Below are positions 55,485-64,000 of a stretch of DNA of 64,000 bases, in pieces (the stretch's first letter is position 1; the number at the start of each line of letters is the position of its first letter). Where the stretch lies: NCBI RefSeq assembly GCF_023159225.1, contig NC_063162.1, forward strand, positions 102,440,094-102,504,093. The letters are read 5' to 3'. This stretch comes from Perognathus longimembris pacificus. Its lineage: Eukaryota > Chordata > Mammalia > Rodentia > Heteromyidae. A model generated the notes under the pieces. It saw only the letters and a list, made by a program, of their open reading frames with translations, did not search any database and was not told the origin of the DNA. The translations under genes were made by a program, and so were the position numbers.

Positions 55485-56060
55485 AAGCACAGAGTAGCCA
55501 CCTGAGGTGAAATAGTGACAGAGCTGGGACTACATCCCTGGTCTTTGGGATCAAGAACACTAGTCTTACAGAGGTCTGAAACCAAGCCCCTCGTCTGCCC
55601 TTCATTTTGCTGAGTGGACTGAGACAAACTTTCTACACTTCTAGTTCCTCATCTGTGAAGGGGATGTGGTGGTGGCAGAGATTAAATACCCTTTGCTAGC
55701 ATGAGTGACCCACTGCCCAGTACATGGTATGTGATCAGTGTGTGACTTCATGAGCTGACCTCTGTCATACTCTGTCTCATCTGCCAGGAAGAGACACAGG
55801 TACAGGCTGGTCCTCTCATAAAACAATTATTCTTACCAAGCATTAGTAGAAAGCTAGTTTCATTTTTATCGTATTATATGATTTAACCTTTGTCAAGAAC
55901 ATTAACTCATTCATCAAACATTTACTGAGAGAGATCTTCCTACGTGCCACAAAATGTGTATAAATGCTGCTAGGTGATTTCAGAGTGATATATACTGTAT
56001 GACAGGATTCTTGCCTTCAAGTAGCTCTTGGTCTGGTCTACCTTGGACATAATATAATAC
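55485..56060. repeat. MIR and L2 fragments
   Basis: About 55495-55560 resembles antisense MIR (gtgacagagctgggactaca). About 55600-55735 resembles sense MIR (gttcctcatctgtgaagggg, then agtacatggtatgtgatcag). About 55895-56045 resembles antisense L2 (ctcattcatcaaacatttac, then ttgccttcaagtagctcttg). Confidence 0.6.
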
Positions 56061-56424
56061 ATAATGTGGCAGAAACACCTGGGAAGGAGCAGCTAGCCCT
56101 GAGAGACAAGATGATAATCCCCAGGACATGGCCAAGTGAAGGATGTCCCAAGAGAAGGAAAAAGAGCACATGAGCAGGAAAGCCCAGCCCATGGAAAGGC
56201 AGGCTGGATGGCAGGAGCCAGAAGTCCAGCTGGGCTAGAGGAAAAGGTGGGGCAGGAGAGTAGGGTAGATCGTGTGTAGGTTCCTCTGATGTCAGAGCCT
56301 GGTACACCACTGGTCACTCATGCTTCGTGTCTATAATGCTAACTATTCAGGAGGCTGAGATGGAGGATCTTTATTCAAAGCCAGCCCAGGTAAACAAATA
56401 TGAGAGATTCTTATCTCTCTCTCT

Positions 56425-56636
56425 TTTTTTTTTTTTTTTTTTTTTGGCCAGTCCTGGGGCTTGGACTCGGCCTGAGCACTGTCCCTGGCTTCTTTTTGCT
56501 CAAGGCTAGCACTCTGCCACTTGAGCTACAGCACCACTTCTGGCCATTTTCTGTATATGTGGTGCTGGGGAATCGAACCCAGGGCCTCATGTATATGAGG
56601 CAGGCACTCTTGCCAGTAGGCCATATCCCCAGCCCA
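56425..56636 (-). repeat. IDL-Geo dimeric SINE
   Basis: Full antisense copy with a T-tract of about 22. The bases after it (acaatagtggtggat) do not match its left flank. It may therefore have inserted into the tail of the next copy. Confidence 0.93.
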
Positions 56637-56649
56637 CAATAGTGGTGGA

Positions 56650-56864
56650 TTTTTTTTTGTTTGTTTGTTTTTGCCAGTCCTGGGCCTTGGACTCAGGGCC
56701 TAAGCACTGCCCTTGGCTTCTTTTTGCTCAAGGCTAGCACTCTACCACTTGAGCCACAGCGCCGCTTCGGGCTTTTTCTACATATGTGGTGCTGAGGAAT
56801 CGAACCCAGGGCTTCATGTATATGAGTCAAGCACTCTAGCCACTAGGCCATATTCCCAGCCCTC
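56650..56864 (-). repeat. IDL-Geo dimeric SINE
   Basis: Full antisense copy (gccagtcctgggccttggac, then tagccactaggccatattcc). Its right flank carries tcttatctct, which matches the left flank of the whole two-element block. Confidence 0.93.
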
Positions 56865-57116
56865 TTATCTCTAATTAACCAGCAAAAAGCTGAAGCTTTG
56901 ACTCAAGTGATAGCTGTGAGCAAAAAAGCTAAGGGACAGTACTTTGACCCTGAGTTTAAGTCCTAATACCAGCATACAGAAACACAAAAACCAACATGTA
57001 CAACTAACCCTTATCCTTGGTACTTTGAGTGGTGAGGACCCCCTAAAGCCTTGAATAGCCCAGCATGGGTGAGTGACAGCTCAAAGTTGAGGGCATAAAG
57101 ATGGGTAGTAGAATTT

Positions 57117-57165
57117 TTTTTTTTCAGTGCTGGGGATTGAACTCAGGGCCTTGGACATGTGTAAA
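57117..57165 (-). repeat. ID-type SINE fragment
   Basis: cagtgctggggattgaactc, then agggccttggacatg. Truncated. Confidence 0.55.
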
Positions 57166-57854
57166 GACAATTTTCAGGCAAGCCATGCTGAGGTTTGTGC
57201 TGGCTGTAAAGAAAGGGGCCTCTTTTAACAACTGTTTATGGCAAATACTGAGGCCAGACTCATAAGTGACTGAACATCAGGGAAGAGCCAAGGTCTCTAT
57301 CTTGATAGTAATCTCATGAGTATAAAATGTCTAAAAGAGTTAAGTTGATTTCATTGTGACAGAATTATCTGAGCTTTCTTGAGGTCAGGGTAGAGGCTAA
57401 CTCTTGAAAGGTTTTTAGCTCTATTTTCAGGCTGGGAGTGGCCTAGGCATGGAGCTGCCTTCCCAGGATTGGATCCTAATACTGAAGAGGAATAGTTGAG
57501 TGAGTGACTTGACTGACTGATCGACTCTTGGGGTTGTTTCTTGGAAGGAAGTGAGAGCAGCTGATGTCAGGGTCCCTGGCCAGAGGCTGGAGCACTCACA
57601 GATAGCCAGAGGCATTCTGTCATTTCCCTATTTCCTGCTGTGCTGGGACCAACTTAAAGGCAAAACCCTTCAAGCCTTCCCAAGTCTTCTTTGGCAGGAT
57701 GTTCTCTGAGGGGACTGTCTCTCCCCAGGGTCAGAGGTGGCCTGTGGAGACCTAATTGTTGTAGCTGTGGAAGGCCAGTAGCAAGCCCCCCTACTGCATA
57801 GCTGGCATCTCCAACAGTGGAAGCCAATGACCTCTGGTGGCCGCAGAGGGGAGC

Positions 57855-57868
57855 GCGCCCTCTTGTTG
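57855..57868 (-). promoter_or_regulatory. Candidate CTCF binding site
   Basis: On the minus strand, CAACAAGAGGGCGC matches 12 of 14 positions of CCASYAGRGGGCRS, including AGAGGGCGC. It lies in a small CpG-rich patch (ggagcgcgccctcttg) in SINE-free sequence and faces the + strand motif at 47233. Confidence 0.4.
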
Positions 57869-58447
57869 CTTATGAATGTAACCAGTTACGCCTTGGGCCA
57901 GTGTTAGGGATCAGATGCTAGGTCTGTGCCCAGTCTGCACCAGCATGCCTTCCCTACTGATCCTGAGATCCTACCTTCACAAAGCCTGCCCTCGGTGACT
58001 CTGATACCATTTCTGCAGTGATGTGGAATTCTATGGCTTCTTGTGTCAGTTACATGGCTGTCATTGTCAGCTATGAAAGAAGGCACTGAGAAGCTATGGT
58101 TCCCTTGGTCTAGGATTGTCCTTAAAATCTTCCAGAATTCATGGCCCAAGCCCACATTGCCGCCGGCCTACTACTACATTCTGAAAGGTAGCCTGTGTGA
58201 CTTCTGCATTCAGGACTCTGTTCTTTACCCTCTGCCTCTCTGAGCTTGCTGATATTTCCAGTCCTCAGGAACTAGGGCTCCTCAGGAAGTTAGTGTTTCT
58301 TGATCTTACACTGGGTTTGGAGACTATCTCCCAAGCTTTGCACCTCAAGAAGCTCTCAGTAACAAAGACCGGGAAGGGAACAACAGACCAGCAGGGATAC
58401 TGCTGCTGGGGCCTCTTGCTTTGTCTAGAGCAGCCTACAGGGAGTAG

Positions 58448-58449
<2 letters not shown>

Positions 58450-58504
<55 letters not shown>
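58450..58504. repeat. (CA)n microsatellite
   Basis: About 27 CA units. It is not at a SINE end. Confidence 0.97.
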
Positions 58505-58506
<2 letters not shown>

Positions 58507-59979
58507 AGACATTCTAGAGCCGCAGAAGCCCCGGTGGCCTACCATGATGGAGGGCCATGGGAGAATGGTAAGATGAGAGGAGCCTGGAGCTCCTGCCCAC
58601 TTTTCCATAATGATCTACCCATATGTGAGCTTTACTCACCAGCTCAGGCTTGGCAATGCCTAGGGATGGCAAAGCCAGGCTGAAAAGTCCTGGAAAGGAA
58701 CCATTGAGTCACTGTGCCTCAGAAGTGGTCCTGTCCATTCTCTGTGAGTGTGGAGACTACCCGTTCCCACTCATCTGCTGCCACTGTCCCCTCCCACCTT
58801 GTTCACTCTTCCAGCTGGTCCCCATTGTAGGACCAAAAAAGATGAAGAGGACAAAAGGTTAGTGACCATGGCCTGCTTACCCCCAAGATGTGCATCTGGA
58901 GGTATCAAGGTCTGCAGAGAGTGGAGTTTGCAATCTGCTCTCATTTTTGCCTTGCTGCAATTCTTTGAAAGTCTGCTATAGGCCCAGAACTCTGCCTTAT
59001 CTATTATCTTCACTTAATCTTTTCAGATATCAATATTCATTTTACTGATAAGGGAACTGAGGCACAGAGCCATGAAGGGCAGGAAGCCACATATGTAGTA
59101 TGGGCTTGGTCCTGTTCAGCTACCCCACCAAGAAAGAAGGAACAAATGAAGCCAGTACTCGCCCCCTATTGCCAGACCCCATCCTTTTTCTCATTCTCAC
59201 AGACATCCTCAGGGGCTCACTGAGAACCTGAGCCAGGAAGCCATATGCTGTCCCACAATCACTCATCCTGTGACAGCAAAGGCAGGATTCCTGGGTAGGT
59301 TTTTTGAACTTCAAAGCCTGTGTGCCTGCCCCTTATCCTAAACTCTGATGCAAGACCCTCCACATCCAGTGAGTTCTCCAGATCACTTAATTCAGCCCAC
59401 TTGTCCTCTCCCATTTCTTATGTAGTTGCTTCTGTTTTGTTTGTTTTTTGTAACTCATCAGAGTCATGTTTATTTCCCTTCTCCCCTCAACACACAAGAC
59501 TGGGGAAGATGCCATACCATTTATCTCAGCAACTAATCACCCCTGCACCCAGCTGAGGAGTAAGGCCTTGACATCCATCACTGGTGAAGACACCATACCT
59601 TCCTTGGCCAGCAGTGGGCACTTGCCAAGCTCCCCTTGGTCTATGCTGGGCTGGAAAGAGAATCTGCCAAACAGTCATTTGCTTTTTTTTTTTTTAACCT
59701 CCACTGCCAGGACCACTCACCCTCAGTAGCTATGTGGTCTGACCACAATTCCCCAGTTTACTGAACATGTGGTATATGGAAGAGAATCCAAAACCATACA
59801 AAGGTCAGGAGACATTATATACTGTGCTTCCTCTCTCACCACTAAGCCATGAAATAATAGGTTGCCCCGGTAGATATTTTTACTTACCAAGCTTGTGAAT
59901 AACCTCTTTTTTTGTTGGCTAAAAGTGTTTACTAAAAATGTTTGCTAAAAGTTTGGATTTCTGAAAGTTTTCCCAGTAT

Positions 59980-59982
<3 letters not shown>

Positions 59983-60028
<46 letters not shown>
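59983..60028. repeat. (CA)n microsatellite
   Basis: About 23 CA units. It is not at a SINE end. Confidence 0.97.
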
Positions 60029-60029
<1 letters not shown>

Positions 60030-61190
60030 TTTATTCATCCTTTGGGAATTATATGGTACCTACTCAATCTGTCATACCTGGGTAAGAGTCTATGACTCAG
60101 TGATTTAGGCTGATTCTCCCCAACTTCCAGACTATCCCATGTATTTCCTTAACTTAAAGAATTGAAATTAAATATAAGTAATTTCCTAGAAGTTCCCAAA
60201 ATGCATGTAATAGAATTCCTTCTCCAAGAGCATTTTCAAAGAGGATAAATTTCTTTTTATTTGGGATGACATCATACTGTCACTGCTTAGAAGGCAGCAG
60301 CCTGGGTGAGCCAGCCTATGAAGAATCTGCCAATAAATCAGAGATTCTCAAAATCCTGCCAGGCCAGTAGCATAGGCACATGGGCCTTTGTCGAAGGAAG
60401 TGGTGAAAGAAATCAGACAGCCGAAAACTCTCATCAGACACATAACCCACAGCGCAAATACCATATGTCCTCACACTCCTGCCTGTCAAATCCATCTTTA
60501 CCCTGCTCTGATAAGTGGAGAAAAGGCTGGCAATAATTTCTGCAAACCTAAAGACTTTCTGAACCATTCTCTTAAGGCATATCTGTTGATGATAGAAAAA
60601 TAAATCATGATCACTAGGAAAGTGTAGCTGGCAGGAGGGCAGCTGGCTCTGCAGCACGGTGGTGGCTCTCGAAAAGACATGGTCATAATTCTCCACCTCT
60701 GCTCTTTTGCAGACACCACTGATCAGGGAGGGGAATGTGCTTGATGCCAAGAAAACCATTTTTCTTTAAGCCAGAGGACCTCCCTTGCTTGGTCTAGAAA
60801 GATCAATCCAGACAGATCAAGCACACAGGAAGAAGATATGGGCAGCCAACACAACACAAAAGAAACAGAAAGTAGGCACTTCCCTATGGTGCCAGGGGGT
60901 AAGAGGGGACCATTCTTGAGCCTGGGATACCTTTCCAGGACTGAGACAAAGGCACAGAGATAAGGAAGAGGTAAGTCCAGGGACTTAGACACAGCCATAA
61001 CGAACTGCAGTCCTCACTTCCTGTAAGAGTTCATGCCAAACCAACAACACAGACATTATAAAAGCAGAGGAGCAGAATAGGGCTTGTCTTTCCTTTTCAA
61101 TAAAGTAAAATAGTGAATTGATCAGTGCAGTGGACCGTGATACTTGAGAAGGTATACAAATGCATCCTTCGAGACTGAAAGGGAGTGCTG

Positions 61191-61425
61191 GGAGCCAAAG
61201 ACTCATGCCTGTAATCCTAGCTACTCAAGAAGCTGAGAACTGAGGATCAAGGTTCAAAGCCAGTCTTGCTAGGAAAGTCTGTGAGACTCTCATCTCCAAT
61301 TAACCACCAGAAAACCAGAAGTGGTGCTGTGGCTTAGTAGTAGAGCACTAGCCTTGAGCAAAAGAGCTCAGGGACAGTGCCCAGGTCCTGAGTTCAAGCC
61401 TTACGACCGACCAAAAAAATTTTTT
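61191..61425 (+). repeat. B1/7SL-Geo composite SINE
   Basis: Sense copy: gactcatgcctgtaatccta, then gtggtgctgtggcttagtag and ctgagttcaagccttacgac. Confidence 0.92.
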
Positions 61426-61439
61426 AAAGGCTGAAATGA

Positions 61440-61600
61440 AAGGTTGAGTGTGGTGGCTCTAAGCTGTAATGCAAGCTAATCCGGAGGCATAAGCAGGAGA
61501 ATCCACTCCAAAATAATAAGTAACTCAAAAGGGGCTTGGGGCATGGCTCAGGTGGTAGAATGCCTGCTTAGCAAGCATAAGGTCCTTCTTTCAAATTCAG

Positions 61601-61631
<31 letters not shown>
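61440..61631 (+). repeat. Older B1 plus ID-type SINE ending in (GA)n
   Basis: B1-like remnant (gttgagtgtggtggctctaa) followed by an ID-like body (ggcttggggcatggctcagg, then gcataaggtccttctttcaa) and about 13 GA units as its tail. Confidence 0.75.
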
Positions 61632-61638
<7 letters not shown>

Positions 61639-62228
61639 TGGAGAAGGAACTGAACTTTGTAGAGGCTTTGGCTAAACACAGGGGTAACTGCTAGACTCAT
61701 TTATCACCTATACAAATAGAATAATGCATTTCTCAGTCAGTCTCTTGGATTTGCCAACCAACCCCCACCTCCTAGCTCCTCATACATATAAAGATGTCTG
61801 ACTAGCTCTGATGAGAAGCAGAAAAGATGGGAGATGCAATTTAAACTTACCATTCAGGATCCACTGCCGTCTAGAGGGAGCCCTTATCTGCCCTGGGCTG
61901 GGACACTGCACTGACTGGAAGTGAGGGCAGAGGAAGTGAAAAGATTGAGAAGTAGGACAGCGGGAGCAAAACACAGAAGGCAATTCTGAGGTGGGGGATT
62001 TCAGTGCACTCTGTAGCAACCTGATCTCTTCCTTAAAGATGGTTGAATCTCTGAGACTGGTTTTCCATGTTGTGTGACACCGTAATGCAGTCATTTCCTC
62101 CTTTCTTTCTTGGTGTGGGACCTTGGGACTGTTGTCAGTAGCAATAAGTAGAGGAAACTAATGTGACAGATGGATTGATGGCTGAAGTTTGTACTGGGGG
62201 TGCAAGAAAGTGGAGGTCAAATGAGGTC
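61632..62228. other. Unique intronic sequence
   Basis: No gene or named repeat. Confidence 0.45.
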
Positions 62229-62233
62229 AATGA

Positions 62234-62303
62234 GTGTGTGTGTGTGTGAGTGCGTGTGTGTGCGTGCATGCGTGCGTGCGTGCATGCGTGTGTACATGTG
62301 CAT
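62234..62303. repeat. (TG)n/(CGTG)n/(CATG)n alternating tract
   Basis: About 70 bases of nearly perfect purine-pyrimidine alternation with several CGTG and CATG units. Pyrimidine-rich sequence follows to about 62400. Confidence 0.93.
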
Positions 62304-62403
62304 GTCCCCATCCCCTCTCTTTCTACCTTTTCACCTTCCTCCTCCCCTCCCTTTTTCCATGCTCTCCCTCTTTCTTTCCCTATCTCCCTTCCTTCCTCTG
62401 GCA

Positions 62404-63120
62404 AAGTGTTTGATCCTTCTCACTATAAGCTACCTGCCTTTCTGCTCTTCTGTCTTCTCTTACCCGTGGCCCCTCCCCACCCCTCAGTCCAGGCCAAATG
62501 AAGGTACATGAGAGAAAACAGTACCAGGGACAGCTCCCAGGCTGTCCTACCTAGGAGGGAGTCAAGAACCCTTCTCCCAACACGCTCATCCTCCAGAGGA
62601 TTACACATCAGCTTTTCTTTCTTGTTTCTGATTAACTCCAGTTTCACATCCTGCTTGTAGGCACTGGAACCGAAGTCCCATTGAAATTCTGGAAGCATTG
62701 ACAGTACAGAAAATGATTGAACCATTCTTTTTAAAGTAGTCACAGGCCTTAGTTGGCCTGGCTCAAGCTTAGTAGACATCGTTGGCAAAAAGTGTCCTTC
62801 AGATGGCCCATTGATCCTGATGTGTGGACCTAGTGCACCTGTGCCCATGGGGCTGCCTTATAGGGTGCGTGTGGTAGGAGACACTGGTTTTGGAGAAGTG
62901 TAGATTGCACACCAGCACCGGAGGGGCAATTCATAGTTGCTCTGGGTTATTCTGTTTGTAGGCATTCTACTTCTCTGCTGAGATTGTGAGTATTCAACAT
63001 AAGGTTAGGACATTCTTTACCACTATCAGATGTCTTATGTGTACTTATACAAGAAGTTTTATACGACAAGGCTGTATGAATTTTGTAACTCGAGGTTTAT
63101 AGTTTTTGTATACTTCAAAA
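62404..63120. other. Unique intronic sequence
   Basis: A 141-codon minus frame at 62423-62848 is the longest uninterrupted frame here outside repeats. No family is recognised and no splice or promoter support is seen. Confidence 0.35.
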
Positions 63121-63154
63121 ATTTTTAAATATATATGAAATTTTATATATACTA

Positions 63155-63169
63155 GAAATACATATATAT

Positions 63170-63205
<36 letters not shown>

Positions 63206-63206
63206 T
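63155..63206. repeat. (TA)n(CA)n(TA)n tract at a SINE end
   Basis: TA units, then CA units, then TA units, adjoining the shortened antisense SINE that follows. Confidence 0.93.
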
Positions 63207-63338
63207 TGAGCCACAATGCCATTTTTTACTCTTTTTGTAGTTAATTGGAGAAAAAGTCTCACAGACTTTCCTGCCTGGCTTTGAACTGTGATCCTCAGAT
63301 CTCAACCTGACTAGCTAGAATTAGCCACTAGTGCCCAA
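63207..63338 (-). repeat. B1/7SL-Geo composite SINE, truncated
   Basis: Only the end of the Geo half (gagccacaatgccatttttt) and the 7SL-like half (gttaattggagaaaaagtct, then gaactgtgatcctcagatct) remain. Confidence 0.8.
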
Positions 63339-63640
63339 CAGTATATTTTGTTATTTAATATATGTTATTTCATGTATATTTATTTTTAAATAAATGTACT
63401 TATGAATATAACATATTTATGAATGCAATTTATTTAATAATTATTTAAATATATTTATTTAATATTTAATTTATATTTATTCAAAGCTCATTTAAGTTAC
63501 TTAACTAATTATTTTATAGCAATTTAATTACTATTTATATTTAATATTCATTTGAATATATTTATTAGCATAGCATATTGTACTAATAGTATATTAATGA
63601 ATAAACGTAAAACTATGATATTTTATTAACATACAAATAT
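63339..63640. repeat. AT-rich low-complexity region
   Basis: About 300 bases are nearly all A and T, built from recurring TATTTAA/ATTTAT words. Confidence 0.9.
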
Positions 63641-64000
63641 TTTTAATAAATGGATAGGACATAAAATTTACCATGCTAGCCAGTCTTAATGTTCCTTCAT
63701 TATTGTGCAGTCGATCTCTAGAATTCTTTTCAAAGCAAATTCTTACCCATTCCCTTCTCCTGCTCCCTGGCAACCACTGCTCTGTGTTGTATGTCTATGA
63801 ATGTGACTGATCTGTGTACCTTGTTAGGTGGAATAATATAGTATTTGTTGTTTCATCACTGGCTTATTTTACTTAGCATATTGCCAAAAAGAAAGATTCC
63901 TTCTTTTTTAAGGAAATAATACCATGTTTGTTTATTACTCATGCTTTGCATTGGTGGAATGTGGCTCTTGCAGATGATGCTGCTATGCACATAGGTGTTC
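63640..64000 (-). repeat. L1 (old mammalian type) fragment, cut by the window end
   Basis: Antisense L1M-like order: aggacataaaatttaccatg, tccctggcaaccactgctct, ggcttattttacttagcata, gatgctgctatgcacatagg. It covers the same part of L1 as the fragments at 33.5 and 34.2 kb. Confidence 0.88.

Larger units (their letters stand above)
56295..56985 (+). repeat. Composite SINE split by two antisense IDL-Geo copies
   Basis: The sense SINE head (aactattcaggaggctgaga, then gagagattcttatctctct) breaks near 56424. It resumes near 56866 (tcttatctctaattaaccag) with the Geo half. The word tcttatctct borders both ends of the inserted block, as a target duplication would. Confidence 0.85.
57166..61190. other. 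SINE-free intronic block
   Basis: About 4 kb without a recognisable rodent SINE. About 58985-59110 resembles antisense MIR (ttttactgataagggaactg, then aggcacagagccatgaaggg). Two CA microsatellites lie within. The 147-codon minus frame at 60316-60759 has no known domain. Confidence 0.45.
51009..64000 (+). other. ATXN7L1: Downstream intron of ATXN7L1 (3' end outside the window)
   Basis: The next expected coding segment (beginning about VPVPVVSLEKIPN in the human protein as I recall it) was not found before the window ends, so the intron is at least 13 kb. It holds few young SINEs, a SINE-free block at 57.2-61.2 kb and several ancient MIR/L2 fragments. Confidence 0.78.

Noticed and set aside
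60316..60759. 147-codon minus frame
   Set aside because: No recognisable family. A shorter frame is open on the opposite strand over the same bases, as expected for chance.

Overview
The window is mammalian nuclear DNA from a rodent, most probably a member of Geomyoidea (kangaroo rats, pocket mice, pocket gophers). The evidence is its repeats. At least sixteen copies of a dimeric SINE made of a tRNA-Ala/ID-like left half and a 'Geo' right half are present, and this IDL-Geo family is described as restricted to that superfamily. A second abundant composite SINE joins a 7SL/B1-like left half to the same Geo-type right half. The species itself cannot be named from this sequence.

Only one protein-coding segment can be supported. 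It is a 223-bp internal exon at 50786-51008 on the + strand, with a good acceptor and a good donor. Its translation matches what I recall of ataxin-7-like 1 (ATXN7L1), a paralogue of the SAGA subunit ataxin-7. The rest is best read as two long introns of that gene: about 50.8 kb upstream and 13 kb downstream of the exon. I found no neighbouring ATXN7L1 exon, no other gene and no RNA gene. Almost all open reading frames here are chance frames, microsatellites or antisense SINE copies.

Layout. 0-22.8 kb is SINE-dense intron with a large GAAA/GGGA tract (0.8-1.1 kb) and a 280-bp polypyrimidine tract (17 kb). 22.8-27.9 kb has no SINE and contains a CpG-retaining block near 24.8-25.8 kb that is the best candidate regulatory element. 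27.9-29.2 kb is a nest of old repeat, L1 end, SINEs and a complete solo LTR with 5-bp target duplications. 33.1-36.0 kb is a string of antisense L1 fragments cut by SINEs. 37.7-39.1 kb is a second SINE-free, CpG-richer block. 45-50.4 kb carries five young antisense IDL-Geo copies with clear target-site duplications, two of them inside one MIR. The exon follows at 50.8 kb. 57.2-61.2 kb is again free of SINEs. 63.1-64 kb is AT-rich and ends in another antisense L1 fragment.

The main themes are: (i) the exon supplies the last histidine of the ataxin-7-family zinc finger; (ii) several microsatellites lie between the target duplications of a SINE insertion, so they grew from SINE tails; (iii) IDL-Geo copies are mostly antisense to the gene, and each such copy presents a poly-T tract followed by CAG, a ready-made cryptic splice acceptor; (iv) two CTCF-like motifs in convergent orientation flank the exon. 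No wholly new gene system was seen. The novel material lies in repeat biology and candidate regulation.
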